NCBI GenBank assembly: GCA_036377595.1
Contig: DASUYB010000103.1
Span: 116,850-180,849 of the forward strand
Direction: 5' to 3'
DNA length: 64,000 bases
From: Longimicrobium sp.
GTDB lineage: Bacteria; Gemmatimonadota; Gemmatimonadetes; Longimicrobiales; Longimicrobiaceae
Positions 7,415 through 18,419 of the stretch are shown piece by piece. The first letter of the stretch is position 1. Each line of letters begins with the position of its first letter. The notes under the pieces were generated by a model, which made no database searches, was not told the DNA's origin, and saw only the letters and a list, made by a program, of their open reading frames with translations. A program made the translations under genes and the position numbers.

Positions 7415-9391
7415 TTGAAGCGAATCGTCCACTTCGCGGCGCTGCTCGGCGCCGTCCTCGTTTCGGCGTGCGCGCCCGTGGCCGAGCCGATCGTGGCGCC
7501 GGTGCCGCGCGGCGCGGCGGGCGACACGGCCGCGCGCCCGCTGCTGCAGCCGGTGCCGGTGATCCCCGAGTTCTCGGCGGCCGTGCAGCGCGGCACCCGC
7601 AGCACCACCGGCGCGCCCGGGCCGCGCTACTGGCAGCAGCGCCAGCGCTACAGCATCGAGGCGCGGGTGTCGCCCGACTCGCTCAGGGTCAGCGGGCGCG
7701 AGCGGGTGGTGTACATCAACCGCTCGCCCGACGCCATGCGCTTCGTGGTGCTGAACCTCTACCAGAACCTGTTCCGCAGCATCACCGGCGGGCTGAACAT
7801 GACCCGGGTGGCGGCGCAGGGGCAGGAGATGGCGAAGCTCACCGCCGCGCAGAAGGAGCAGAACCTGGCGGGGGTGAACGTCTCCACCGGCTGGTACGAG
7901 GATGGGACGCTGGGGCGCATCTACCTCCCGCGCCCGCTGGCCTCGGGCGACAGCGCGGTGTTCGAGTTCGAGTGGAGCTTCCGCGTGCCGCCGCTGACGG
8001 CGCCGCGCACCGGCTTCGAGGACGCGCTGGGCGGGCGGGTGCTGCAGGTGGCGCAGTGGTATCCCCAGATCGCCGTGTACGACGACGTGATGGGCCCCGA
8101 CGTGACGGGGTACACCGGGAACGCCGAGTTCTACCTGGACTACGGCGACTTCGACTACTCCATCACCGCGCCCACGGGATGGCTGGTGGCGGCCACGGGG
8201 GTGCTGCAGAACCCCGAGCAGGTGCTGACGCCCGAGGTGCGGCAGCGGCTCGCGCAGGCCATGCAGCAGGACTCTCCCGTGCGCGTGGTCGGCCAGCAGA
8301 ACATCGGGCGGGGGACGGTGCAGGGGACCAACGGGATGGTGACCTGGCGCTTCCGCGCGGAGAACGTGCGCGACGTGGCGTGGGCCACCAGCAACCGCTA
8401 CTTCTGGGACGCCACCCGCGGCGCCATCCCGCAGGCGGGCGGGGCGACGAAGTTCATCCCCGTGTACTGCTTCTACCGCCCCGGCGCGCCGTTCTGGGAC
8501 CGCGGCGTGCGCCACGGCGACCACGCCATCGAGTTCCTCTCGCGCGAGCAGGTGCCGTACCTCTATCCGCAGATCACGGTCACCGAGGGGCCGATCTACG
8601 GGATGGAGTACCCGATGATCGTGTTCGTCGGACGCCCCACGCAGGGCGAGAAGGACCTGTACGCGGTGATCGCGCACGAGGTGGGGCACGAGTGGTTCCC
8701 GATGATGGTGGGGGGCGACGAGGCGGTGGCGGTGTGGATGGACGAGGGGATCAACACCTACCAGGAATCGCTGGCCTTCAACGACTACTGGCGCGGCACC
8801 GACCACTTCAACGAGCAGCGCGGCTTCTACATTCCCGTGGCCGGCAAGCGCGGCGACGCGCCGCTGATGCGCAACGGCGAGTCGCTCGACAACGAGACGC
8901 TGGGGATCGCGGGCTACTACAAGCCCGGGCTGGTGATGCGCGCGCTCCGTGCCGCCCTGGGCGACGACGTGTTCCACCGCGCCATGCGCACCTACATGGA
9001 CGAGTGGATGCTGAAGCACCCGTATCCGTGGGACTTCTTCAACACCTTCGAGCGGGTGTCGGGGCGCGACCTGGACTGGTTCTGGTATCCGTGGTTCTTC
9101 ACCAACGCCACGCTCGACCTGGCGCTGGGCACGGTGACGCCGGCCGCGGGGAACGTGACGGTGACGGTGCGCGACATGGGCCAGGTGCCGGCCCCCGCCT
9201 TCATCGTGGTGACGACGGACGCGGGCGTGGTGCGGCAGACCATCCCCGTGGAGCGCTTCCTGAACCCGCCCAACCAGCGCTCGGTGACGGTGACCATCCC
9301 GGTGCAGGGGCGGGTGACGCGGGTGGAGATCGACCCCGAGCAGCAGTTCCCGGACGTGAACCGACGCAACAACACCTGGGTCGGGCAGTGA
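7415..9391 (+). CDS. M1 family metallopeptidase lipoprotein, first copy
   Basis: A 658-residue lipoprotein (lipobox VSAC, Cys19) starting at TTG 7415, with GGAG upstream. Zinc-peptidase motifs are complete: HEVGHEW at 421-427 and the third ligand Glu444 (WMDEGIN), giving HExxH-x18-E. The substrate-binding loop reads GPIYGMEYPMI (about 392-402), a GxMEN-like motif of M1 aminopeptidases. The N-terminal half carries the beta-rich M1 domain (WYPQIAVYDD, TGWLVAATG). The C-terminal half holds the helical WFWYPWFF segment and a final beta domain. It probably trims peptides on the cell surface. The next gene is a paralogue. ATG 7316 upstream would place the signal peptide internally and is unlikely. 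Confidence 0.88.
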   Translation: MKRIVHFAALLGAVLVSACAPVAEPIVAPVPRGAAGDTAARPLLQPVPVIPEFSAAVQRGTRSTTGAPGPRYWQQRQRYSIEARVSPDSLRVSGRERVVYINRSPDAMRFVVLNLYQNLFRSITGGLNMTRVAAQGQEMAKLTAAQKEQNLAGVNVSTGWYEDGTLGRIYLPRPLASGDSAVFEFEWSFRVPPLTAPRTGFEDALGGRVLQVAQWYPQIAVYDDVMGPDVTGYTGNAEFYLDYGDFDYSITAPTGWLVAATGVLQNPEQVLTPEVRQRLAQAMQQDSPVRVVGQQNIGRGTVQGTNGMVTWRFRAENVRDVAWATSNRYFWDATRGAIPQAGGATKFIPVYCFYRPGAPFWDRGVRHGDHAIEFLSREQVPYLYPQITVTEGPIYGMEYPMIVFVGRPTQGEKDLYAVIAHEVGHEWFPMMVGGDEAVAVWMDEGINTYQESLAFNDYWRGTDHFNEQRGFYIPVAGKRGDAPLMRNGESLDNETLGIAGYYKPGLVMRALRAALGDDVFHRAMRTYMDEWMLKHPYPWDFFNTFERVSGRDLDWFWYPWFFTNATLDLALGTVTPAAGNVTVTVRDMGQVPAPAFIVVTTDAGVVRQTIPVERFLNPPNQRSVTVTIPVQGRVTRVEIDPEQQFPDVNRRNNTWVGQ

Positions 9392-9420
9392 CGCGTTTTC
9401 GGTAGATGGCGATCGTGCGG

Positions 9421-9450
9421 AAGGGCGGCTTCCAGCGCGGGGCCGCCCTT
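9421..9450 (+). terminator. Terminator after the first M1 peptidase
   Basis: AAGGGCGGC at 9421-9429 pairs with GCCGCCCTT at 9442-9450 around a 12-base loop, followed by CCTTTGATCT. Confidence 0.7.
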
Positions 9451-9458
9451 CCTTTGAT

Positions 9459-9527
9459 CTCACGCGGAGACGCGGAGACGCGGAGGTCACGGGGATGCTC
9501 CTCCGCGTCTCCGCGGCTCCGCGTGAG
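9459..9527. repeat. CGGAG-type palindromic repeat, copy B
   Basis: CTCACGCGGAGACGCGGAGA at the left faces an imperfect inverse ending CCGCGTCTCCGCGGCTCCGC plus GTGAG. The copy lies between the two tandem M1 genes, about 30 bases before the second start. Confidence 0.9.
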
Positions 9528-9558
9528 TCCAGATGTATGCTTCGGACGGAGATGTAGC

Positions 9559-11556
9559 GTGTTGAGGAAGACGATGATGCTCTGCGCGCTGGCCACCGCC
9601 GCGTGCTCTCCGGCGACGCGCCCTGCCGAGCCGGCGCCCGCAACGGTAGTGATGGATTCGGCGCAGCGATGGAATCTCCGCCCGGTGCCGATGAGCGACG
9701 CGTACCGGCGCGGGCTGCGTGCGGGCACGCGCTCCGCGACGGGCGAGCCCGGCGCGCGCTACTGGCAGCAGTCCGTCTCGTACCGCATCCGCGCGGAGCT
9801 GGACCCGCGGACGACGGAGCTGCGCGGGTCGGAGCGCATCGTCTACCGCAACCGCTCGCCCGACACGCTGGCCACCGTCGTCCTCAACCTCTACCAGAAC
9901 ATCTACACCGAGAACGCGGCCCGGAACCGCCGCGCGCCCAACACCGGCGGCGTGGCCCTCGACCGCGTCGCCGTGCAGGGGACCGCGCTCCGCGAGCGCC
10001 CCGCCGCGGCGACCGTTTCCGTGACATCCGCGTCGCCCGCCGGTTACGAGGTGGCGGGAACGATCGCGCGCCTCGACCTCCCGCGCCGCCTGGCGCCGGG
10101 AGACAGCGCGGTGCTTGAGATCGACTGGCACCAGAAGGTGCCGCCCGCGCCCACCTTCCGCACCGCGTGGGAGGACGCGCTCGGCGCCCGCGCGTTCGTG
10201 GTCGGCCAGTGGTATCCGCAGGTCGCCGTCTACGACGACCTGCGGGGATGGGACGCCACGCCATACCTGGGCGACGGCGAGTTCTACCTGGAGTACGGCG
10301 ACTTCGACGTCGACCTCACCCTTCCCGCCGGGTGGATCGTGGGCGCCACCGGCACGCTGGCCAACGCCGCCGAGGTGCTGTCGCCGCAGACGCGCGAGCG
10401 CCTGGCCCGCGCGGCGGCGAGCGACAGCGTGGTCCACGTCGTCACCGCGGCGGACCTCGCGCCGGGGGCGGCGCTGGCGCGCGGCGGCGGCGGACGGCTG
10501 ACATGGCGCTTCACCGCGCGCAACGTACGCGATTTCGCCTTCGCGGCGAGCGACCGCTACCTGTGGGACGCGGTCCGCGCGACCGTCCCCGACTCCGCCG
10601 GCGGCGAGCGCGCGGTCACCGTCAGCGCGCTGTATCGCCCGGGCGCGCAGGGGTGGGAGCAGGCGTGGAGATACGGCCGGCACGCCATCTCCTTCTTCAG
10701 CCGTCTCGTCGTCCCCTATCCCTATCCGCAGGCCACCATGGCGGAGGGGCCGATCGGGGGGATGGAGTACCCCATGCTGGTCTTCATCCCCCGTCCTTCG
10801 GAAGCGGCGGACCTGCAGTCGGTGATCGCGCACGAGCTGGGGCACGAGTGGTTCCCCATGCTGGTGGGCTCGGACGAGGCGTCGTACGCGTGGATGGACG
10901 AAGGGATCACCAGCTACCACGAGGACCGCGCGGCGGAGAGCTTCTTCCCCGGCACGCAGGTCACCGGCGTCAACGCGTACCTGCGCGTGGCCGGGCACGA
11001 CGCCGAGGTGCCGCTGATGCGCCATACCGACCTGGTGACGCCGTACGGCGCGCGCACCGTGGCCGCGTACAGCAAGCCCGCCGCCGTGCTCGTCGCGCTG
11101 CGCACGGTGCTGGGGGACAGCACGTTCAACCTCGCGCTGCGCGAGTACGCCCGCGCCTGGTCGTACCGCCACCCCCAGTCGTGGGACTTCTTCGACACGG
11201 TGGAGCGCGTGGCCGGGCGCGACCTGGACTGGTTCTGGTATCCCTGGTTCTTCGAGACGGGCGTGCTGGACCAGGCGATCGAGTCCGTGCGTCCGGTCAG
11301 CGGCGGCGTGGAGGTGGTGATCCGCGACCGCGGCGACAATCCCATGCCCGTCTACGTCGCCGCGACCTCGGGCGAGGGGATGGTGACGGAGCAGGAGGCG
11401 CCGGTGGAGGAGTGGCTGGCGGGTGGCGGCCGGCGGACGATGACGGTGCTCCTCCCCACCTCGGGCGCGGTGACGCGGGTGGAGATCGACCCGCGCCGGC
11501 GCTTCCCCGACGCCGACCGCGCGAACAACGTCTGGACGCCGCCCGCCGCGCCGTAA
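9559..11556 (+). CDS. M1 family metallopeptidase lipoprotein, second copy
   Basis: A 665-residue paralogue of the preceding gene. GTG 9559 is chosen because GGAG (9548-9551) lies seven bases upstream, and the signal peptide with lipobox TAAC (Cys16) begins there. Zinc ligands: HELGHEW (His425, His429) and Glu448 (WMDEGIT). The loop GPIGGMEYPML matches the first copy. WFWYPWFF and the C-terminal repeat of V-x-R-V-E-I-D-P are also shared. The two are clearly a tandem duplication but have diverged in the N-terminal domain and signal region. It probably has the same surface peptidase role with a different substrate range. The palindrome B separates the copies. Confidence 0.88.
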   Translation: MLRKTMMLCALATAACSPATRPAEPAPATVVMDSAQRWNLRPVPMSDAYRRGLRAGTRSATGEPGARYWQQSVSYRIRAELDPRTTELRGSERIVYRNRSPDTLATVVLNLYQNIYTENAARNRRAPNTGGVALDRVAVQGTALRERPAAATVSVTSASPAGYEVAGTIARLDLPRRLAPGDSAVLEIDWHQKVPPAPTFRTAWEDALGARAFVVGQWYPQVAVYDDLRGWDATPYLGDGEFYLEYGDFDVDLTLPAGWIVGATGTLANAAEVLSPQTRERLARAAASDSVVHVVTAADLAPGAALARGGGGRLTWRFTARNVRDFAFAASDRYLWDAVRATVPDSAGGERAVTVSALYRPGAQGWEQAWRYGRHAISFFSRLVVPYPYPQATMAEGPIGGMEYPMLVFIPRPSEAADLQSVIAHELGHEWFPMLVGSDEASYAWMDEGITSYHEDRAAESFFPGTQVTGVNAYLRVAGHDAEVPLMRHTDLVTPYGARTVAAYSKPAAVLVALRTVLGDSTFNLALREYARAWSYRHPQSWDFFDTVERVAGRDLDWFWYPWFFETGVLDQAIESVRPVSGGVEVVIRDRGDNPMPVYVAATSGEGMVTEQEAPVEEWLAGGGRRTMTVLLPTSGAVTRVEIDPRRRFPDADRANNVWTPPAAP

Positions 11557-11586
11557 CCGGCAGCCGTCGAGCGACACTCCCCACGC

Positions 11587-11644
11587 CGGAATCGCCCTCT
11601 CCTCGAACCCGCATCAGGCGCGGGGAGATGGAGGGGCGATTCCG
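11587..11644 (+). terminator. Long-stem hairpin after the second M1 gene
   Basis: CGGAATCGCCC at 11587-11597 pairs with GGGCGATTCCG at 11634-11644. The 36-base interior can itself fold (TCTCC/GGAGA). It is placed right after the gene, but there is no T-tract. Confidence 0.45.
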
Positions 11645-11773
11645 AGTCGATTCCGGGTCGATCTGCGTGCGCGCACCGCAACTTCCTGCGGCACAGAGCC
11701 GTAGGAGGATTCGCCCCGCCATCGATACACGGGGACAGGGATTTATCCCGAACCGTTCCTCCACCGGAACCCG

Positions 11774-12373
11774 ATGAGCACATCCACCCTCGCACCCCCG
11801 GAAGCGCCGTCCGGCACCGCGCTGTCCGCCGCCGGCGCGGCGGCGTTTCCCCGCCTCCCGGTCACGCTCGCGCCGGCGCGCAGCCTGTTCACCTACTACG
11901 CGCTGTCGTCGCTGCTGGCGGGGCCGTTCTTCTTCGTTCCCATGCTGGTGCTGTATTTCCGCTATCACACCCTGCGGTACGAGGTCGAGGAAGAAGGGAT
12001 CACCATGCGCTGGGGGATCCTGTTCCGGCGCGAGGTGTCGCTCACCTACGCGCGCATCCAGGACATCCACCTGGTCAGCAACCTGGTGGAGCGCTGGCTG
12101 GGGCTGGCGCGGGTGCAGGTGCAGACGGCCAGCGGAAGCGCCAGCGCCGAGATGACCATCGAAGGGGTCCCGCAGTTCGAAGCCGTGCGCGACTTCCTCT
12201 ACGAGCGGATGCGCGGCTCCCGCGATCGGACCTCCGTCACGGCGGGCGCCCCCTCCGGTACGGTGCCGGGGATGGATCAGCTCACCGAGGTGCTGCGCGA
12301 GATCGCGGCCGAGGTTCGGTCGCTGCGGACCGCGCTCCCGGCCCCGCGAGAGACGGAGGCGCGCGATGTTTGA
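11774..12373 (+). CDS. Bacterial PH domain membrane protein (YdbT-like), first of a pair
   Basis: A 199-residue protein with a hydrophobic hairpin at about 36-60 (LFTYYALSSLLAGPFFFVPM). A bPH2-type PH domain follows: YEVEEEGITMRWGILFRREV, then the family signature SLTYARIQDIHLVSNLVERW and LGLARVQVQTASG. These proteins occur in pairs and may form membrane-anchored oligomers; their biochemical role is not firmly known. The stop overlaps the start of the next PH gene by eight bases (ATGTTTGA). The C-terminal tail is acidic and charged (DQLTEVLREIAAEVRSLR) and resembles the tail of its partner, which suggests that the two interact. Confidence 0.82.
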   Translation: MSTSTLAPPEAPSGTALSAAGAAAFPRLPVTLAPARSLFTYYALSSLLAGPFFFVPMLVLYFRYHTLRYEVEEEGITMRWGILFRREVSLTYARIQDIHLVSNLVERWLGLARVQVQTASGSASAEMTIEGVPQFEAVRDFLYERMRGSRDRTSVTAGAPSGTVPGMDQLTEVLREIAAEVRSLRTALPAPRETEARDV

Positions 12374-13136
12374 CCCGATCAAGGCGTGGGTGCTGCGGCT
12401 GCTGCGCGTTCCGGCCGAGCCGCAGGTGCCCGCGGGCGGCCGCCTGGTGCGCGTGTTCCGCGCCGGGAGCGCGTACTATCGCTATCGCCTGGTGCTGTGG
12501 GGGATCAAGCAGTTCGGGGCGCTCGCGGGGCTGGTGGGAAGCCTGCTCTTCGCCGGCTTCCTGAGCGGCGAGATCGGCCACCCGGTGGCGTCGCTGCTCC
12601 TGCGCGCGGCCGAGGTGCTGGCGTGGGCCGCCTTCCTGGCGCAGCTCCCCTTCGGCCTCGCGGTGCTCCGGCTCGACTGGGAGATGCGCTGGTACATCCT
12701 TTCCGACCGCAGCCTGCGGATCCGCGAGGGCGTCGTGGGCGTCCGCGAGAAGACGATTACCTTCGCGAATATCCAGAACATCTCCATCCGGCAGAACCCG
12801 CTGCAGCGGCTGCTGGGGCTGGCCGACGTGCAGGTGACCACCGCCGGCGGCGGCGCGGCCGGCGCGCACGGCTCGCACGGCGGGCTGGGCGAGTCGATGC
12901 ACGAGGCCTACTTCCGCGGCGTGGACAACGCCGAGGAGATCCGCACGGTGATCGCCGAGCGCGTGCGCCTGCACCGCGACGCGGGGCTGGGCGACCCCGA
13001 CGAGCCGCACCCGCTGGTCCCGCCGGCCGCGGGGGAAACGCCGGCGGCCCCGGACGTGCTCGCGGCGGCGCTGGAGCTTCGCGACGAGATCCGCGGCCTC
13101 CGCCGCGCCCTGGCTCCCGCGCGCGCCCCGGGCTGA
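12366..13136 (+). CDS. Bacterial PH domain membrane protein, second of a pair
   Basis: A 256-residue protein overlapping the previous gene by eight bases. It has two hydrophobic segments (about 50-70 and 80-100: LAGLVGSLLFAGFLSG and VLAWAAFLAQLPFGLAVL). A bPH2 domain follows with WYILSDRSLRIREGVVG, then TITFANIQNISIRQNPLQR, LLGLADVQVTTAGG. A C-terminal helical tail (ALELRDEIRGLRRAL) parallels the tail of its neighbour. Together they form a YdbS/YdbT-like pair. Because of the overlap, translation is probably coupled. Function remains unassigned. A His/Gly-rich loop (AHGSHGGLGES) follows the PH strand. Confidence 0.82.
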   Translation: MFDPIKAWVLRLLRVPAEPQVPAGGRLVRVFRAGSAYYRYRLVLWGIKQFGALAGLVGSLLFAGFLSGEIGHPVASLLLRAAEVLAWAAFLAQLPFGLAVLRLDWEMRWYILSDRSLRIREGVVGVREKTITFANIQNISIRQNPLQRLLGLADVQVTTAGGGAAGAHGSHGGLGESMHEAYFRGVDNAEEIRTVIAERVRLHRDAGLGDPDEPHPLVPPAAGETPAAPDVLAAALELRDEIRGLRRALAPARAPG

Positions 13137-13252
13137 CGTCGCGCACCGCCCCCGATCCCGTACGTGGCCCTCGCGCAACCCTCGCGTGGGCCACATCTTT
13201 TCTGCAATCCGGGCGTCAACGACAACCTCGCAGAGCAGGCAGGACCCAGCAG

Positions 13253-14713
13253 ATGAAGACCCACCCCATCATCCGCGCCGCGGCGGCCGCGGCGCTCGTG
13301 CTCGCCTCCGCCTGCGGCAGGGACGCACCCGCGCGCACCGACGGCACCGCGGGCGGCGACACCACGTCCGCGGCGGCGAAGGACTCGGCCGCCGCCACCG
13401 CCTCGCCCGCGTCGCCCGGGAGCAACGCCCAGGGCGACGTGCGCGACAACGCGCCGGCGCAGATCCGCGGGCTGTACATCAACGCCTACGCGGCCGGCTC
13501 GCGCACCCGCCTGCCGCAGCTGCTGAAGATCGCCGACGAGACCGAGATCAACGCCTTCGTGGTCGACGTCAAGGACGAGAAGGGGATCCGCTACAACACC
13601 GCCATCGACCTGGCGAAGCAGCTGGCGCAGCCCGGCGAGGTCACCATCCGCGACCTGAAGACGCTGGTGGACACGCTGCACGCGCACCACATCTACGTGA
13701 TGGCGCGCATCGTGGTCTTCAAGGATCCCATCCTCAGCAAGGCCCGGCCGGACTGGAGCGTGAAGGCGCCCGGCGGCGGGCTGTGGCACGACAAGAAGGC
13801 GAACACCTGGGTCAGCCCGTGGGACCCCAACGTCTGGAACTACAACATCCAGATCGCCGAGGAGGCGGCGCGCGCGGGGGTCGACGCCATCCAGTTCGAC
13901 TACGTGCGCTTCGCCGAGCCGTACCGGAGCCTGCCGGCGCAGGTGCACCCGCTGGCCAAGGGCGACCGCAGCGACGCCATCGCCGCCTTCCTGAACGAGG
14001 CCAAGCGACGGCTCCACCCGCTGGGCGTGATGGTGCAGGCCGACGTCTTCGGCCTCGTCCCTAACGACCCGGGCGACGTGGACATCGGGCAGCAGTGGGA
14101 GACGGTGGCCAGCACGGCCGACCACGTGAACCCGATGATGTACCCGTCGCACTATCTCCCGACGCACCTGCCGGGCGTGCCGAAGCCGGACCTGATGCCG
14201 TACCAGACCATCTTCAAGTCGGCGGGGATGGCGCGGATCCGCAACGACCGGCTGCGCGAGGTGGGGGTGACGCCGGCGCGGGTGAACGTGTGGCTGCAGG
14301 CGTTCAACGCCACCTGGCTGGGGCGCAACCACCAGGACTACGGCCCGCAGCAGCTGCGCGAGCAGAAGCAGGGGGTGTACGACGTGGGCTTCGACGACTG
14401 GATCCTGTGGAGCCCGGGGTCGCACTACGAGCAGGTGGCCGCCGGGCTGGAGCGCGAGACCGTCTCCCGCCGCAAGCCGCAGTACGCGCCGCCGTCCGAG
14501 GTGCTGGCGGCGGTGAACCTGTTCGACCGGCAGGGCGTGCGCGCCGCGCGCGACAAGGCGGCGCAGCAGGCGCGCGGCCGCATCGGCGATCCGGCGGCGG
14601 CGCAGGCGGCGCGGCAGGGCCGCCCCGAGCCCAACGCGCCGCCCACGCGCGTCACCCCCGGCCAGAACGCCCCCGCCGAGGCTGCGCCGAAGGGCACTGG
14701 CGGAACGCGGTGA
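13253..14713 (+). CDS. DUF4015 putative glycoside hydrolase lipoprotein
   Basis: A 486-residue lipoprotein (lipobox ASAC, Cys21). Residues about 22-70 form an Ala/Ser/Thr-rich linker. The TIM-barrel-like DUF4015 domain spans about 75-420: IRGLYINAYAAGS, NAFVVDVKDEKGIRYN, IYVMARIVVFKDP, DAIQFDYVRFAEP, VMVQADVFGLV and NPMMYPSHY. The Asp/Glu positions in VVDVKDEKG and FDYVRF are typical of the family, which is assumed to be glycosidase-like though the substrate is unknown. A disordered Gln/Ala/Pro-rich C-terminus follows. The N-terminal linker suggests that the catalytic domain is held away from the membrane. A bidirectional hairpin lies downstream. Confidence 0.8.
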   Translation: MKTHPIIRAAAAAALVLASACGRDAPARTDGTAGGDTTSAAAKDSAAATASPASPGSNAQGDVRDNAPAQIRGLYINAYAAGSRTRLPQLLKIADETEINAFVVDVKDEKGIRYNTAIDLAKQLAQPGEVTIRDLKTLVDTLHAHHIYVMARIVVFKDPILSKARPDWSVKAPGGGLWHDKKANTWVSPWDPNVWNYNIQIAEEAARAGVDAIQFDYVRFAEPYRSLPAQVHPLAKGDRSDAIAAFLNEAKRRLHPLGVMVQADVFGLVPNDPGDVDIGQQWETVASTADHVNPMMYPSHYLPTHLPGVPKPDLMPYQTIFKSAGMARIRNDRLREVGVTPARVNVWLQAFNATWLGRNHQDYGPQQLREQKQGVYDVGFDDWILWSPGSHYEQVAAGLERETVSRRKPQYAPPSEVLAAVNLFDRQGVRAARDKAAQQARGRIGDPAAAQAARQGRPEPNAPPTRVTPGQNAPAEAAPKGTGGTR

Positions 14714-14733
14714 CGCCTGCGGCAGGGAGATGA

Positions 14734-14772
14734 CGGAAGGCCCGCGGAGATGCTTTCTCCGCGGGCCTTCCG
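14734..14772. terminator. Bidirectional terminator between convergent genes
   Basis: CGGAAGGCCCGCGGAGA at 14734-14750 pairs perfectly with TCTCCGCGGGCCTTCCG at 14756-14772 around a 5-base loop. It lies between the DUF4015 gene and the AhpD-like gene, which point toward each other. Confidence 0.85.
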
Positions 14773-14807
14773 CTTCCCGGGCGGCGGGGAAGATTCCCCG
14801 GCGGCGC

Positions 14808-15368
14808 CTAGTAGTTGTACCCGCCGACCTCTTCGGGCTCGACCTCGACGCCCAGCCCCTCGGCGATGCGGTTGACGAAGTTGTAGTACGCCACGATCAG
14901 GTTCACCGCCAGCACGTCGTCGTCCGACAGGCCGGCCTGGCGCATGGCCTCGATCCGCGCGCGCCCCACGGTGGAGGGCTCGCGGGTGAGCGCCTCGGCG
15001 TAGTCCAGCATCGCGCGCTCGCGCGCCGACAGCCCCTCGATGGCGCGCCAATCCTCGCCCACCTGCGCCACCCGCCCCTCGTCCTTCCAGTACGCCTGCA
15101 GCGCCGCGGCGTGGTGGCTGACGCAGTAGCGGCAGCGGTTGGTGGCCGACACCACCACCGCCACCAGCTCGCGCTCGGGCCGGGTGATGCCGCCGGGGCC
15201 GAACATGGTGGCCATGTACAGGTCCATGTGCGCCGTCAGCGCGCGCGGGCTGAGGCTCTGCACCTGCATGATGGTCGACAGCTTGCCGCGGTCGCCGGTG
15301 ATGCGATTGTATACGACGCGCAGCTCGTCGTCGGCGGCCTCGGGGTCGACCATCCGGATCCAGGGCAT
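14808..15368 (-). CDS. Carboxymuconolactone decarboxylase/AhpD-like peroxidase-related protein
   Basis: A 186-residue helical protein of the CMD/AhpD superfamily. The redox motif is CRYCVSHHAAAL at about 96-107 (C-x-x-C followed by His). A conserved segment is ITRPERELVAVVVSATNRC just before it; FVNRIAEGLGVEVEPEE ends the protein. Enzymes with E-x-x-C-x-x-C-x-x-x-H act as alkylhydroperoxidases or lactone decarboxylases; the substrate is unknown here. ATG 15368 is chosen because the family fold begins with WIRMVDPEAADDEL. Longer in-frame extensions upstream have no homology-like features. It is convergent with the DUF4015 gene. Confidence 0.85.
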   Translation of the reverse strand: MPWIRMVDPEAADDELRVVYNRITGDRGKLSTIMQVQSLSPRALTAHMDLYMATMFGPGGITRPERELVAVVVSATNRCRYCVSHHAAALQAYWKDEGRVAQVGEDWRAIEGLSARERAMLDYAEALTREPSTVGRARIEAMRQAGLSDDDVLAVNLIVAYYNFVNRIAEGLGVEVEPEEVGGYNY

Positions 15369-16012
15369 GACTTCACCGGTTTGCGAGTGACAAAACGATC
15401 TCCGCCGCGGGGAGGGCGCGGCGGAGTGCAGGAAAGATAGATGAAAAACGTCGTCAGGAAAAGGCCGAATCTGTTTCTCCCCGCGATTGATCCACACATT
15501 TGCTCATCTTCTAACCTGAATCACCATAAGCACGGACAGATCTCATACTGGATCTCCGGATCAACTGTGTATTGGAGGAAAGAATGTCATTCCGAAGGCG
15601 CCGCGCCGCCCTGTCCTCCATGCCGAAGTCGTGGCGCCTGAGGAATCTGTGGCAGGCTTCCGAGCCACAGGCCGCCTGTCGCTCGGACGCAGGCCACAGA
15701 TTCCTCGGGCGCCGCCTGGCATCCGCACGGTCGACAATTCGGAGCAGCGGCGCCGCTCGGAATGACATCCGAGCGGAATGCACAATCAAATGCGGCAGCC
15801 GGTATCACAGCCAGTCGCCGAGATCCGTGCTCCCGACGCCGTCCTGAGCGTTTCCGTCGCAAACTGAACAGAACGCAACCCGTTGTGGCGCCGGGATCTC
15901 GGCAGCACCAGATCTGCGGGTGCGACAAGGTTTCGCGGAGGGCCTCCGGGTGCTAAATTGCGGGCCACCATCCGCCCGGCATCTTCCGCTCTTCCGCGCG
16001 TCCAGAACGTTC
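15369..16012. other. 644-base intergenic region with a nested inverted repeat
   Basis: No credible gene. The region carries the 181-base nested inverted-repeat element (15586-15766) and must hold the divergent promoters for the AhpD-like gene and dciA. Confidence 0.7.
15586..15766. repeat. Nested inverted-repeat element, 181 bases
   Basis: The outer 20-base ends are near-inverse: GTCATTCCGAAGGCGCCGCG at 15586-15605 and GCGGCGCCGCTCGGAATGAC at 15747-15766. Inside are 21-base inverted arms with one mismatch (15633-15653, containing GAGGAATCTGTGG, and 15693-15713). Nothing in it codes. The structure resembles a MITE or repeat-family element. No second copy is present in this window. Confidence 0.85.
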
Positions 16013-16327
16013 GTGAGCCGTACCCGCAGAGCCGACGCCGCACCGCAGCCCGTAGGCGACCTGGTCGCGCGCTTCCTGGACCGGTCGGGGCTGGCCGCCC
16101 GCGTCGAGGCGGCCACCGTGCTCACCGACTGGCCGCAGCGCGTGGGGCCGCAGATCGCCGCCGTCACGCAGCCCACGGGGCTGTCGGACGACACGCTGTT
16201 CGTCTCCGTGGCCACCAGCGCGTGGATGATGGAGCTGAACCTGATGAAGGGCGAGCTGATCAAGCGCGTGAACACGGGGCGGAAGGAAGGGCGGATCCGC
16301 CACATCGTGTTCGTGATGGCGGGGTGA
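16013..16327 (+). CDS. dciA: DciA-like replication initiation factor (DUF721)
   Basis: A 104-residue protein starting at GTG 16013. DUF721/DciA hallmarks are present: a helix with LVARFLDRSGLAARVEA, the core LTDWPQRVGPQIAAVTQP, and the C-terminal beta-hairpin TLFVSVATSAWMMELNLMKG. DciA proteins load the replicative helicase DnaB in bacteria that lack DnaC. The family commonly sits directly before gyrB, as here (100-base gap). The neighbouring gyrB is complete, which strengthens the call. In-frame extension upstream to about 15920 is not protein-like. Confidence 0.82.
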   Translation: MSRTRRADAAPQPVGDLVARFLDRSGLAARVEAATVLTDWPQRVGPQIAAVTQPTGLSDDTLFVSVATSAWMMELNLMKGELIKRVNTGRKEGRIRHIVFVMAG

Positions 16328-16406
16328 CGGAACGCGCGTAAACGCAGGTTTCGCGCGAACTTCCGCGTGTCCCAGGTGTACTGGGACGCACACGGCAAAC
16401 CAGTAG

Positions 16407-18395
<1,989 letters not shown>

Positions 18396-18419
18396 CAGCC
18401 GGGGATTCGAGGGAGACGA

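Noticed and set aside
7397..11577. Long minus-strand frames opposite the two M1 peptidase genes
   Set aside because: Antisense shadows of strongly supported plus-strand genes; no ribosome site or domain.
15511..15847. Short frames inside the nested inverted-repeat element
   Set aside because: They arise on both strands from the same palindrome and mirror each other; no start signal or codon bias.
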